From contig JAVCDB010000110.1 in assembly GCA_030765205.1 (NCBI GenBank), positions 1 to 34,751 of the forward strand: a stretch of DNA of 34,751 bases. The letters are read 5' to 3'. Under the pieces are notes generated by a model. That model did not search any database. It was not told the origin of the DNA and worked only from the letters and a program-made list of their open reading frames with translations. This document shows, one piece after another, positions 1-7,784 of the stretch. Each line of letters begins with the position of its first letter. The first letter of the stretch is position 1. Made by a program: the position numbers and the translations under genes. Source of the DNA: Candidatus Aadella gelida (lineage in GTDB: Bacteria > Omnitrophota > Gorgyraeia > Tantalellales > Tantalellaceae).

Positions 1-120
1 ACCGCTTTCACTCGACTCCGAACCGGAAAGAGCGCAACATCCCTCACCCGCAAAAACCCCTGTCCCGAACACCGCCACAACTATCAAACCCGCCATGAAC
101 AAATAAAATATTTTTTTCAC
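1..120 (-). CDS. Secreted protein of unknown function, N-terminal 40 codons only
   Basis: Not recognised; cut by the left window edge. Reading leftwards from a GTG at 118-120, 40 codons stay open to position 1. A GGAGAG ribosome binding site lies at 125-130, four bases before the start. The peptide begins with VKKIF, followed by a hydrophobic stretch at about residues 5-23 and a small-residue site VFA-GE near residue 24. This is a standard Sec signal peptide cleaved by signal peptidase I. The mature start contains GEGCCALSGSES, with two adjacent cysteines and many serines. Those cysteines are not in a lipobox, so a lipoprotein is unlikely. The gene lies downstream of tRNA-Arg and its terminator, separated by about 640 bases of repeat-rich DNA, so it probably has its own promoter. 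Nothing can be said about its function. Confidence 0.7.
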   Translation of the reverse strand, partial: MKKIFYLFMAGLIVVAVFGTGVFAGEGCCALSGSESSESG

Positions 121-183
121 AACACTCTCCTTTTCAACAAAAATCTAATTAACATATTATATCGAGTACCGAATATATGCAAG

Positions 184-237
184 GTAAAAAACAGGAACGG
201 CACCAAGCGAAGCGTATGGACCGTCCCTATTTTTTAC
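184..237. repeat. Imperfect inverted repeat, REP/MITE-like
   Basis: The 17-base arms 184-200 and 221-237 are inverted copies with two mismatches (GTAAAAAACAGG... against ...CCCTATTTTTTAC), separated by 20 bases. A GGAC/GGTCC core next to an A-rich or T-rich end is typical of small elements moved by REP-associated or IS200-like transposases. None is present in this window, so this assignment is inference. Confidence 0.55.
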
Positions 238-390
238 AGTTTTAAAAGTTAAAAGGTTTTAAAGGTCTAATCATTGACCGATAGTCTCTGGAGACAATTC
301 TGAAAATAAAATCAAAAACTCTCCTAGCAATCCAGAACACGTCCCTCTGCCCCCTCATTTTTGTCAAAAGTCAGAACAGGAAGACTGTTT

Positions 391-504
391 TTAAGTGTTA
401 ATTTTTAAGTATTAAGTTAGAGCTACCTACCCTTAACCCCTTAACCCCTTAACCCTTGATACCTAATACTTACTTAATACCTACCACTTAATACTTAACT
501 CTCA
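391..504. repeat. Degenerate 7-8-base repeat array with inverted arms
   Basis: The left arm (391-420) has TTAAGTA-type units. The centre (about 430-455) has three CCCCTTAA octamers. The right arm (about 461-500) has CTTAATAC-type units that are the reverse complement of the left arm. The whole could fold into a long imperfect hairpin. It belongs to the short-period arrays found in many other gaps of this window. Confidence 0.7.
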
Positions 505-717
505 TTTCCCTTCCAAAGGTACAGGTCTGGGAACATCCTGCTTCGTTCTTCACGTTCCCTGCTCGCTGGTAGAACTTCGAAGGGATAGTTCTTGCAAAGC
601 AGAACACTTTAGGAAACGTCCCTTATGGTTTACAACGTAGTGATCGGATTCGGACCGACAACGTGACCGAATCTTATAAGGTCACGGAGCCGGGCCGGGG
701 ACGATGCCGTAGCGAGT

Positions 718-749
718 TTTTCGGATAGAAATTTATTTCTATCCGAAAA
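718..749. repeat. Perfect 15-bp inverted repeat with 2-base loop
   Basis: Arm 718-732 (TTTTCGGATAGAAAT) is the exact reverse complement of 735-749. Outer bases ATGCC (704-708) and GGCAT (758-762) are also complementary, so the hairpin may extend with internal mismatches. It lies between the terminator of tRNA-Arg and the partial secreted-protein gene. There is no long T-run directly after either arm, so it looks like a dispersed palindromic element or a processing signal rather than a second terminator. Confidence 0.75.
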
Positions 750-762
750 CGAGTGAAGGCAT

Positions 763-796
763 AAAAAAAAGACATCCTTTTGGATGTCTTTTTTGA
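763..796 (-). terminator. Intrinsic terminator of tRNA-Arg (works on both strands)
   Basis: The stem GACATCC (771-777) pairs with GGATGTC (782-788) around a 4-base loop. It is flanked by eight A on the left and six T on the right, so a U-tract follows the stem in either direction. It begins 20 bases downstream of the encoded CCA of tRNA-Arg and is the natural end of that transcript. Confidence 0.85.
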
Positions 797-815
797 GCCA
801 TTTTTCGAAGAAAAA

Positions 816-892
816 TGGCGTCCCCGGACCGATTCGAACGGTCGACCTACGGCTTAGGAGGCAGTCGCTCTATCCAGCTGAGCTACGGGGAC
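816..892 (-). tRNA. tRNA-Arg, anticodon CCU
   Basis: The gene reads leftwards from 892. The 7-bp acceptor stem is GTCCCCG with CGGGGAC. The D arm is GCTC/GAGC and the anticodon loop is CTCCTAA, with anticodon CCU at 856-858, decoding AGG. The variable loop AGGTC has five bases, and the T arm is GACCG-TTCGAAT-CGGTC. The discriminator is G (819) and CCA is encoded in the DNA (816-818). The anticodon stem ACTGC/GCCGT has one mismatch, U29 against C41, where GCAGT would pair fully. Everything else is canonical, so the gene is probably functional. It is followed by a strong terminator at 763-796. Confidence 0.95.
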
Positions 893-914
893 ATTTTATT
901 CTATACGTTTTATT

Positions 915-958
915 GAGATCCCTCGTCTTCCCCTCACTAGTTCGGGTTCGCTCGGGAT
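915..958. repeat. Degenerate half copy of the TTGTCATCCCGA element
   Basis: The sequence from GAGATCCCTC to CTCGGGAT resembles the right half of the elements at 19778-19883 and 27793-27909: GATCCCTC, then a CTCACTA stretch, then TTCGG...CGGGAT. The left half and the outer GACAA end are missing. It probably marks an old, decayed copy. Confidence 0.4.
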
Positions 959-970
959 AAATTCGCACTT

Positions 971-1003
971 ATAGTTTACTCTCCTTTTAGTCGCGTAAAC
1001 TAT
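971..1003 (-). other. 9-bp hairpin just after the sigma factor stop codon
   Basis: ATAGTTTAC (971-979) is the exact reverse complement of GTAAACTAT (995-1003), with a 15-base loop. It lies 8 bases past the sigma factor stop codon. No T-run follows in the direction of transcription, so it is not a classic terminator. It may protect the mRNA 3' end or mark processing between the sigma factor message and tRNA-Arg. Confidence 0.45.
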
Positions 1004-1011
1004 GCGCTCAT

Positions 1012-1866
1012 TTATTTAGCCTTCTTTTTCTTATTCTTCTTCAAAAGGTCAAGAGCTTCCTCTTCCTGCTCTTCCATCATCTTTCTCAATTTCAATATAC
1101 ATGCTGCTTCAATTTGCCTGACCCTTTCTCTTGTAATACCAAAATGTTTCGCGGTATCTCTTAAGGTATGAAAAGAACCTTCGTCCGTTAAGCCGAATCT
1201 TAATCTTAATATCTTCTCTTCCCGTTCGGTCATTTTTGAGAGCAATCCCTCTATACGTTCATGAAGCAGAAATTTTGAAAGCTCATCCACTGAATTCACT
1301 ATGTTCTCATCCTCTATAAGATCCATGAACTCGGAGTCTCCGGATTCGCCTATAGGAGCATTAAGACTTGAGATGCTTGATGCCATCTGATTAAGCTGCC
1401 TCACACGAGCTACAGGTAGCTTCATCCTTTTAGCTATATCAGCCATTCTCGGACTTTTTTTCATTTTTTGTATGAGATGTTTTTTTACCTTCTGAAACCG
1501 CATAAGCATTTCCATTACATATACGGGGATACGCACGGTCTTACCCTGATTAGCAACCGCACGGGTAATAAACTGTTTTATCCACCATGCCCCATAGGTA
1601 CTGAACCGGTACCCTTTATCAGGATCATATTTAGAAACAGCTTTCATGAGACCTAAATTGCCCTCTTCTATAAGGTCCAGCATAGGAACACCAAGATAAC
1701 TATATTTCTTGGCAATATTGATAACCAAACGCAGATTACTTTTTATCATCTTCTGTCTGGCTTTCTTGTTCCCTTTCTTGACCTTTCCCGCCAGTTCTTT
1801 TTCGGCTTCCGGAGAAAGAAGAGGCAAATCTCGTATGTCTTTAAGATAAAGTTTTATAGCATCCAT
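1012..1866 (-). CDS. rpoD: RNA polymerase sigma-70 factor (RpoD/RpoS type, lacks region 1.1)
   Basis: Directs RNA polymerase core to promoters. The 284 residues hold region 1.2 (residues 1-30), region 2 (about 44-112, with NLRLVINIAKKY and the melting/-10 segment YRFSTYGAWWIKQFITRA), region 3 (about 118-190), and region 4 (about 205-262) with the -35 helix ITRERVRQIEA at 244-254. The tail is lysine-rich (NKKKKKAK). There is no N-terminal acidic region 1.1 and no long non-conserved insert, so it is shorter than a typical primary sigma factor and closer in size to RpoS or group 2 factors. Whether it is the housekeeping sigma cannot be settled from one gene. A weak GGAAG site precedes the ATG. 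A repeat array separates it from ppdK upstream, and tRNA-Arg follows about 120 bases downstream. Confidence 0.9.
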   Translation of the reverse strand: MDAIKLYLKDIRDLPLLSPEAEKELAGKVKKGNKKARQKMIKSNLRLVINIAKKYSYLGVPMLDLIEEGNLGLMKAVSKYDPDKGYRFSTYGAWWIKQFITRAVANQGKTVRIPVYVMEMLMRFQKVKKHLIQKMKKSPRMADIAKRMKLPVARVRQLNQMASSISSLNAPIGESGDSEFMDLIEDENIVNSVDELSKFLLHERIEGLLSKMTEREEKILRLRFGLTDEGSFHTLRDTAKHFGITRERVRQIEAACILKLRKMMEEQEEEALDLLKKNKKKKAK

Positions 1867-1880
1867 AAACTTACTTCCCG

Positions 1881-1980
1881 GGTTCTAGGTTAATAGGTTT
1901 TAGGTGTTAGGTTCCAGGTTTTAGGTTATGGAGTCTTAACCCTGACACCTATAACCTAACACCTAAAACCTAAAACCTGC
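1881..1980. repeat. Paired inverted heptad array (GGTTTTA / TAAAACC)
   Basis: Bases 1881-1930 hold GGTTTTA-type heptads (GGTTCTA, GGTGTTA, GGTTCCA and so on). Bases 1945-1980 hold the complementary type (AACCTAA, CACCTAA). The arms can pair in the transcript as a long imperfect hairpin between ppdK and the sigma factor gene. The same word family recurs at 19903-19926 and 33427-33501. Confidence 0.85.
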
Positions 1981-1985
1981 TCAAT

Positions 1986-4706
1986 TTATCCCTCTAATAC
2001 TACCTGTGCCGCCGCCAATCTTGCTATAGGCACACGAAACGGTGAGCAGCTAACATAATTAAGACCCGCTCTAGCAAAGAACTTAACTGACTCCGGATCC
2101 CCTCCGTGTTCTCCGCATACGCCGCATTTGAGGTTCTTCTTAGTCTTTCGGCCCCTATCAACTCCACATTTCACAAGCTGACCAACACCCTCTTGGTCTA
2201 TCGAAGCGAACGGATCTACTTTAAGAACTTTAGATTCCAGATATTCCGGAAGGAAAGATCCAATATCATCACGACTATACCCAAACGTCATCTGAGTAAG
2301 ATCGTTAGTTCCAAAAGAGAAAAATTCAGCTTTTTCAGCAACCTTATCAGCAACTAAAGTAGCACGAGGTATTTCCATCATCGTACCAACTGTATACTTC
2401 ACTTTGGATCCCTTTTGCTTGATGATACTATCAGCGACTTCCCTCGTTATTTTCTCCAATATGTCATATTCCTCTTTGGTTCCTATAAGCGGTATCATTA
2501 TTTCCGGAAGAACCGTTATTTTCTTTTTAGCAACGTTACATGCGGCTTCTATGATCGCCGTTACCTGCATTTTGCATATTTCAGGGAACGTGATCGAAAG
2601 ACGGCACCCTCTATGTCCAAGCATGGGATTCATCTCATGCAATGAATCAACTTTTGCTTTTACAATACTTGACGTCGTTTTAAGTCTCTTCGCCATCTCT
2701 TTTTGCCCCGCAGCATCGTTCGGCAGGAACTCATGAAGAGGCGGATCCAGTAGTCTTATCGTAACCGGAAAACCGTCCATCGCTTTAAAGATACCTTCAA
2801 AATCTTTTCTCTGATACGGCAAAAGTTTTCTTAGAGCTTTTTCGCGTCCATCGAGATTTGAAGAAAGTATCATTTCGCGGATCGCCCATATTCTGTCACC
2901 TTCAAAGAACATATGTTCTGTACGGGTAAGCCCAATACCTTCAGCACCGAAAGCTCTGGCATTCAAAGCATCTTTGGGCGAATCAGCATTTGTTCTGACC
3001 TGTATCTTACGATATTTATCAGACCAAATCATTATATCTTTAAACATTTTGCATAACGGATGTTTAAGCGCAGTTTTATTCCCACCTATAATGCCCAAGA
3101 CAACGGGTGAAGCGGATGTCTCGACCTTACCTAGAATAACTTCACCGCTTGTACCATCAACTGAAATAAATTCATGTTCCTTGATGGTTTTTCCGTCAGC
3201 CTTGATCTGTTTCTTCTTGTAGTCGATCCCAAGAGCGCCGCATCCTACAACGCAGCATTTTCCCCAACCGCGCGCGACTACTGCCGCATGTGAGGTCATC
3301 CCTCCGGTTGACGTAAGTATCGCTTCTGCCGCCCACATACCGCTAACATCTTCAGGTGAAGTCTCTTTACGTACCAAGATAACTTTTTTACCTGTTTTAG
3401 CGACCTTAACAGCATCCTCCGCCGTAAAACAAACCGCGCCGTAAGCCGCTCCCGGACCCGCCGGAAGACCTACAGCAGCAAGTTTTTTTGAAGAAAGAGC
3501 TGCGCTTTTAGCCTTCGGATCAAAAACAGGAAAAAGAAGCTGGTTTAAATGATCGCCTTCGATCCTCTGAAGAGCATCTTTATCACTTATAAGTTTTTCT
3601 TTGACCATGTCAACAGCTATCTTTACCGCTGCCATACCTGTTCTTTTACCGGTTCTTGTCTGAAGCATGAAAAGTTTACCTTCCTGTATCGTAAACTCAA
3701 CATCCTGCATATCTTTGTAATGCCTTTCGAGTTTAAGCCTGATACCATTAAGCTGTTTGTATATTTTAGGCATCTTTGTCTTAAGGGTCGAAAGCGGCTG
3801 CGGCGTTCTTATCCCGGCAACTACATCCTCACCCTGAGCATTTATGAGATACTCTCCGTAGAACTCGTCTTTCCCGTTCGAAGGATTACGAGTAAAAGCT
3901 ACTCCCGTACCTGAATTCTCGCCCATATTACCAAATGCCATGGCCTGCACGTTTACCGCAGTACCCTTAAGACCTGATAATCTGTTAATACGTCTGTACG
4001 CAATGGCCCTGTCAATATTCCACGACTTTATGACAGCGTCAACCGCATAACCTAATTGAACGCGTGCATCGGTCGGGAAATTTTTCCCTACATGTTTCTT
4101 GTACACCTTTTTATAAGCCTCAACTACTTCCTTAAGTTCCTTCACGGTCAGATCTGTATCCAGCTTCCGTTTATGTTTCTTCTTAACCTTTGAAAGCTCT
4201 GCTTCGAAATGTTCGTGATCTACACCCATACATACATCCCCGAACATATTAATAAAACGACGATAAGAATCCCAACCCATTCTCTCATTTTTAGTTTTAG
4301 CTATAAGCCCTTCAACCACCTCATCGTTAATCCCAAGATTAAGCACAGTATCCATCATCCCGGGCATTGACACGGCCGCGCCGGATCGTACTGATACTAA
4401 AAGCGGGTTTTTAGGATCTCCAAGTTTTGCGTTCATAGCTTTTTCAAGCTTTGTGATATTAGCGTCTATCTGTTTAGCCAGTTCGGCTGGTTTTTTCTTG
4501 CCGTGAGTGTAATAATGTTCACAAACTCCCGTTGAAATAGTAAATCCCGGAGGAACGGGAACGCCTATACTGGACATTTCCGCTAAATTCGCCCCTTTCC
4601 CGCCTAAAAGTTCTTTCATCGAAGCTTTACCTTCGGTTTTACCTCCGCCAAAAAAATAAACATACTTTTTGGAAGATACGTTTTTTTTACTTGTTCTTTT
4701 TGCCAT
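1986..4706 (-). CDS. ppdK: Pyruvate, phosphate dikinase
   Basis: Interconverts pyruvate, ATP and phosphate with phosphoenolpyruvate, AMP and pyrophosphate in the cytoplasm. It serves PPi-dependent glycolysis or gluconeogenesis. At 906 residues it has the normal length. The order is an ATP-binding domain (GGKGANLAEM at 35-44 and SVRSGAAVSMPGMMDT at 105-120), the swivelling phosphohistidine domain (GGMTSHAAV, catalytic His about 473, preceded by the Thr that is the regulatory phosphorylation site in plant enzymes), and the PEP/pyruvate TIM-barrel. The barrel contains GTNDLTQMTFGYSRDD and ends with CGVCGEHGG, the catalytic Cys being about 864. The ATG has an AGGAGG site about 11 bases upstream. 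It lies 55 bases after glyS and probably shares its transcript. No separate regulatory protein gene is seen. Confidence 0.97.
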   Translation of the reverse strand: MAKRTSKKNVSSKKYVYFFGGGKTEGKASMKELLGGKGANLAEMSSIGVPVPPGFTISTGVCEHYYTHGKKKPAELAKQIDANITKLEKAMNAKLGDPKNPLLVSVRSGAAVSMPGMMDTVLNLGINDEVVEGLIAKTKNERMGWDSYRRFINMFGDVCMGVDHEHFEAELSKVKKKHKRKLDTDLTVKELKEVVEAYKKVYKKHVGKNFPTDARVQLGYAVDAVIKSWNIDRAIAYRRINRLSGLKGTAVNVQAMAFGNMGENSGTGVAFTRNPSNGKDEFYGEYLINAQGEDVVAGIRTPQPLSTLKTKMPKIYKQLNGIRLKLERHYKDMQDVEFTIQEGKLFMLQTRTGKRTGMAAVKIAVDMVKEKLISDKDALQRIEGDHLNQLLFPVFDPKAKSAALSSKKLAAVGLPAGPGAAYGAVCFTAEDAVKVAKTGKKVILVRKETSPEDVSGMWAAEAILTSTGGMTSHAAVVARGWGKCCVVGCGALGIDYKKKQIKADGKTIKEHEFISVDGTSGEVILGKVETSASPVVLGIIGGNKTALKHPLCKMFKDIMIWSDKYRKIQVRTNADSPKDALNARAFGAEGIGLTRTEHMFFEGDRIWAIREMILSSNLDGREKALRKLLPYQRKDFEGIFKAMDGFPVTIRLLDPPLHEFLPNDAAGQKEMAKRLKTTSSIVKAKVDSLHEMNPMLGHRGCRLSITFPEICKMQVTAIIEAACNVAKKKITVLPEIMIPLIGTKEEYDILEKITREVADSIIKQKGSKVKYTVGTMMEIPRATLVADKVAEKAEFFSFGTNDLTQMTFGYSRDDIGSFLPEYLESKVLKVDPFASIDQEGVGQLVKCGVDRGRKTKKNLKCGVCGEHGGDPESVKFFARAGLNYVSCSPFRVPIARLAAAQVVLEG

Positions 4707-4761
4707 CTCTCTTTCTTTCCTCCTTTGCGAGCGTCCCGTCGAACACTTCTTTTTCTACGTC

Positions 4762-6084
4762 TTATACACTAAATTTTTCTTTAACAAACGCTCCCATCTT
4801 GGAAGCATCCATCCTTTCCTGTTCCATTGTGTCTCTATCTCTCACCGTTACTTTGCCGTCATTCAATGACTCTACATCAACAGTTACGCAGTAAGGCGTT
4901 CCTATCTCATCCTGCCTGCGGTACAACCTGCCGATCGCCGCGGTGTCATCATAGACAACACGGTACTGTCCTTTTATATCGTCGCGTATCTTGTGCGCCA
5001 TCTCTACAATTTCCGGTTTGTTCTTAAGAAGCGGCAGCACTGCCACTTTTATAGGCGCTAATCTTTTATCAAGTGATAGGAAAGCTCGTTTCTTATCTTT
5101 GACAAGTTCGCTACGATAAGAATCCGTTAGAAAAGCCAAAAAGGCTCTATCTACTCCTCCCGAAGGCTCAATTACGTACGGAAAATAACTTTTTTCTTCC
5201 GCGTTATCAAAATATTTAAGTTCTGTCCCGCTGATCTTAGAATGCTGCTTAAGATCATAATCTGTCCTATTGGCTATGCCTTCAAGTTCCGACCATCCCA
5301 TAGGGAACAGAAATTCTATATCATGACAACTCTTCGCGTAATGAGCAAGTTCTTCTTTTGCGTGTTCACGCAGCCTGATATTCTCTTCCCGTATCCCAAG
5401 AGAGACATACCATTCTTTACGCGCATTGACCCAATATTCGTACCATTTCTCGTCTTCACCGGGTTTAACAAAAAACTCAAGTTCCATCTGTTCGAATTCG
5501 CGGCATCTAAAAATAAAGTTTCCTGTAGTTATCTCGTTCCTGAACGATTTTCCTGTCTGAGCCACTCCAAAAGGAAGTTTTTTTCGGCTGGTATTCAAGA
5601 TGTTCTCAAAATTAACGAAAATACCTTGTGCAGTCTCCGGCCTGAGATAGACGTCCAATGCATCTTCTTCGACTGAACCCAAATGCGTCTTGAACATCAA
5701 ATTAAAACTTTTGGGCTCGGTAAGCTCTCCTCCGCACTCGGGACACTTCTCGCCTTTTAGGTGATCTATTCGAAATCTCTTGCGGCAAACTTTGCAATCA
5801 ACCAACATATCCGCAAATGATCCTACGTGACCCGAAGCTTTCCATGTTTCAGGATTCATCAGAATAGACGCGTCCAAACCCTCAACATCATCCCGATCAT
5901 AGACCATACTTTTCCACCACTGGTCCTTGATATTCTTTTTAAGTTCAACGCCCAGAGGTCCGTAATCCCATACGCTGCCTATCCCCCCGTATATTTCGCT
6001 AGACTGAAAAATAAATCCGCGTCTCTTACACAGATTAGCTATTTCCTTTAAGGTTACTCCGCTGGCTGACTGTTCTTTTCCCAT
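4762..6084 (-). CDS. glyS: Glycyl-tRNA synthetase, single-chain alpha2 type
   Basis: Charges tRNA-Gly with glycine. This is the dimeric single-polypeptide enzyme (440 residues), not the tetrameric GlyQ/GlyS form of many Proteobacteria. Visible are the N-terminal class II motif 1 region (FQSSEIYGGIGSVWDYGP, 27-44), a four-cysteine zinc site (C97, C100, C114, C117), motif 2 (about 178-204, GKSFRNEIT then FRCREFEQME), motif 3 (EPSGGVDRAFLAF, 306-318), and a C-terminal anticodon-binding domain from about 340. An AAGGAAAG ribosome binding site precedes the ATG. recO lies 44 bases upstream and ppdK 55 bases downstream, consistent with one operon. No T-box leader is visible. Confidence 0.97.
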   Translation of the reverse strand: MGKEQSASGVTLKEIANLCKRRGFIFQSSEIYGGIGSVWDYGPLGVELKKNIKDQWWKSMVYDRDDVEGLDASILMNPETWKASGHVGSFADMLVDCKVCRKRFRIDHLKGEKCPECGGELTEPKSFNLMFKTHLGSVEEDALDVYLRPETAQGIFVNFENILNTSRKKLPFGVAQTGKSFRNEITTGNFIFRCREFEQMELEFFVKPGEDEKWYEYWVNARKEWYVSLGIREENIRLREHAKEELAHYAKSCHDIEFLFPMGWSELEGIANRTDYDLKQHSKISGTELKYFDNAEEKSYFPYVIEPSGGVDRAFLAFLTDSYRSELVKDKKRAFLSLDKRLAPIKVAVLPLLKNKPEIVEMAHKIRDDIKGQYRVVYDDTAAIGRLYRRQDEIGTPYCVTVDVESLNDGKVTVRDRDTMEQERMDASKMGAFVKEKFSV

Positions 6085-6128
6085 TTAGTCTTTCCTTTTC
6101 AGGTTGCGCTTACTCTTAGTCTAAATCC

Positions 6129-6884
6129 TTAGGTTATTATCTTCTCTAACTCCAGCTGTCTTAAAAATTTTGTCGATTTTATTGGTCTATTTATATGATA
6201 CTTTATGAACTCTCTCAAAACTATCTCTGCTTCTTTCCCTACTTCTTTAGAAACCTTTACCGCAGCTGATTTCTCAATACTGGTCCTGCCTATCTTCTTC
6301 ATGAAGTTTATAGTCCCCATCGAGACTTTTATCCCTGTCTTAACGCAAGATGAGCAAACTGCTCCCCCGCTTTTAACGTTAAACCGAGAAACGCTTTCCA
6401 TACTAACGCCGCATTCGGAGCATTCTTCAAGTTGGGGCTCAAGCCCTATGGCTTCTAATATTTTGATCTCAAATATTCTTCCCGTTCGTTTCGCGCTGGC
6501 TTTGGTAGCTAACATTCCGAGACTGCCGGAGAAAATATCATACAATTTTTTATCAGGACAATAATCATCAGTCACTATGTCTATTAATTCTATAAAATAA
6601 TCAGCGTATGTCAACCTTTCAATTTCTTTTCTTATGGGAAGATAAGTTTCAATTGCTCTACATCCGCTTATAAGATCCAATCCCTTTTTCTTTTTTTTAT
6701 AAAATAGTATCTCGCATTTGGTAAATCTCTCCAGATCTCCCGCAAATTGAGGGCTAGGATTCCTTACGCCTTTAATAACTCCGGTTACTTTACCAAAATC
6801 CCGCGTATAAACCACAAGAATATAACTGGTCTCTCTCAGTTCATACTTTTTTAAGATTATCCCTTCAGTCTTTAGTACAGCCAT
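6129..6884 (-). CDS. recO: DNA repair protein RecO
   Basis: Recombination mediator that, with RecR, loads RecA on SSB-coated single strands and anneals complementary DNA. The 251 residues match the family: an N-terminal OB fold (1-80, starting MAVLKTEGIILKKYELRE), a helical middle, and a zinc site with paired cysteines C155-x2-C158 and C177-x2-C180. The start ATG (6882-6884) sits directly against a heptad repeat array (6891-6953) and no Shine-Dalgarno sequence is visible. It may be translated from a leaderless or weakly initiated mRNA. It lies 44 bases before glyS. The 234-base gap on the upstream side makes a promoter there likely, though no convincing one was recognised. Confidence 0.93.
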   Translation of the reverse strand: MAVLKTEGIILKKYELRETSYILVVYTRDFGKVTGVIKGVRNPSPQFAGDLERFTKCEILFYKKKKKGLDLISGCRAIETYLPIRKEIERLTYADYFIELIDIVTDDYCPDKKLYDIFSGSLGMLATKASAKRTGRIFEIKILEAIGLEPQLEECSECGVSMESVSRFNVKSGGAVCSSCVKTGIKVSMGTINFMKKIGRTSIEKSAAVKVSKEVGKEAEIVLREFIKYHINRPIKSTKFLRQLELEKIIT

Positions 6885-6890
6885 GGTTTC

Positions 6891-6953
6891 GTGATCCGTG
6901 AACAGTGAACAGTAAACAGTTATCTGTTGACCATAGACAATTGACTATTGACT
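6891..6953. repeat. Heptad array upstream of recO (GTGAACA and ATTGACT units)
   Basis: Two word types follow each other with 7-base spacing: GTGAACA/GTAAACA and then GACAATT/GACTATT. The second type is the inverse of TCTATAGTCAATGGTCTA at about 7046-7065, so the two may pair across the recO leader. Related words recur at 30719-30777. Confidence 0.75.
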
Positions 6954-7069
6954 TTTAAAAGTCTCTTAATGAAAAATATTGGTCCATAGCCTACAGTCAT
7001 TTCTCTCTTATTTCTACTATTCAATCCCAACATCGGTCCTTCCCTGTCTATAGTCAATGGTCTAATGAC

Positions 7070-7129
7070 ATCCTTCGTCCTTCATCCCTCGTCCTTCATC
7101 TCTCTACTCTTCTATCCTCTACTCTCTGA
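7070..7129. repeat. Heptad array running into the DUF502 gene stop codon
   Basis: Pyrimidine-rich 7-base units (TCCTTCG, TCCTTCA, TCCCTCG, then ACTCTCT types). On the minus strand the units encode the end of the DUF502 protein (EIRE then TAG), so the last sense codons and the stop lie inside the array. Confidence 0.75.
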
Positions 7130-7754
7130 TCTCCGGTGTCACAGACCCGCCCGACATTACAAGCTTCATCCCTTCTTCCACGGTCATTTTAAGGAACTGT
7201 ATGTTCTCCTTTGGTACCACAAGAAACACGCCACTTGTCGGATTCGGCGTTGTCGGAACAAAAACATTCACGCTGCCATTTTGCATGATCTCTTTTATCT
7301 CTCCCTTTGTCGTGCCGGTAGTAAACCCTATAGAATATAAACCTTTTCTAGGATACTCTATAAGAACGACTTGTTTGAAAACCGTTTTTCCCTGGCCCAT
7401 AAAAGACGAAAATATTTGTTTTGATGCGTTATATATCCTTCCCATTACCGGTACTTTAATAAGAATTCTTTCTCCAAAAGAAAAAACCCTGTTTATAAAC
7501 AATATCTTCGCTCCCCATCCTATAAACGCCACCGCACATATGACAATGATGAAGATAAGACCCTTCGCGGCATAAGCATTAAGCCCCTTTCCGACGATGG
7601 GTTCAAAAGACCTCATTATAGGGTTGAGGATAACATCATTTACTTTGCGAACCAAAAAACCTATAAGAGTTGTTGTGAGGGCTAGCGGGAGAAGAAGCAC
7701 TACTCCATTAAAAAAATTCAGAAGTACCTTATTCCATATCTTTTTTACGCTCAT
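7119..7754 (-). CDS. DUF502 family membrane protein
   Basis: Function unknown. The 211-residue protein has two membrane helices (about residues 15-37 and 63-86) followed by a soluble part. The family signature VFVPTTPNPTSG occurs at 165-176 with VVPKENI after it. DUF502 proteins are widespread, including plant COV-like proteins, and their biochemical role is not settled. A GGGGATAGAG ribosome binding site precedes the ATG. It follows dgkA-PAP2 by 30 bases and is probably the last gene of the phoH-pgpH-ybeY transcription unit. The C-terminal residues after SGGSV, the stop codon and the sequence beyond are written in a heptad repeat array, so the very end of the protein is probably not conserved. 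Confidence 0.9.
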   Translation of the reverse strand: MSVKKIWNKVLLNFFNGVVLLLPLALTTTLIGFLVRKVNDVILNPIMRSFEPIVGKGLNAYAAKGLIFIIVICAVAFIGWGAKILFINRVFSFGERILIKVPVMGRIYNASKQIFSSFMGQGKTVFKQVVLIEYPRKGLYSIGFTTGTTKGEIKEIMQNGSVNVFVPTTPNPTSGVFLVVPKENIQFLKMTVEEGMKLVMSGGSVTPEIRE

Positions 7755-7784
7755 CTCTATCCCCTTTTATATCTGTTTTTTTTA

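Larger units (their letters stand above)
121..762. other. Gene-free, repeat-rich intergenic region
   Basis: No convincing gene is seen on either strand. The stretch holds an imperfect inverted repeat at 184-237, a low-complexity inverted array of 7-8-base units at about 391-504, an uncharacterised part at 505-700 with short inverted repeats (for example GTGACC at 663-668 against GGTCAC at 680-685), and a perfect 15-bp hairpin at 718-749. A 38-codon open frame on the minus strand near 240-355 lacks a ribosome binding site and is not called. Confidence 0.6.

Noticed and set aside
240-355. 38-codon open frame on the minus strand beginning MRGQRDVFW
   Set aside because: No ribosome binding site, very short, and it lies in a region with repeat-derived sequence; no family resemblance.
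391-504. CRISPR array
   Set aside because: Units are 7-8 bases without spacers of constant length and no cas genes are present; the same holds for all other arrays in the window.
640-700. Fragments resembling the tRNA-Arg 3' end (GGCCGGGGACG, TCGGTCCG), possibly an attachment-site remnant
   Set aside because: Matches are only 8-11 bases, in mixed orientation, and no integrase or phage gene is present.
4707-4761. T-box or other riboswitch leaders for the tRNA synthetase and amino-acid genes
   Set aside because: Gaps upstream of glyS, aspS, hisS, argG and dapA are short or filled by simple repeats; no T-box, lysine or other known riboswitch core is visible.
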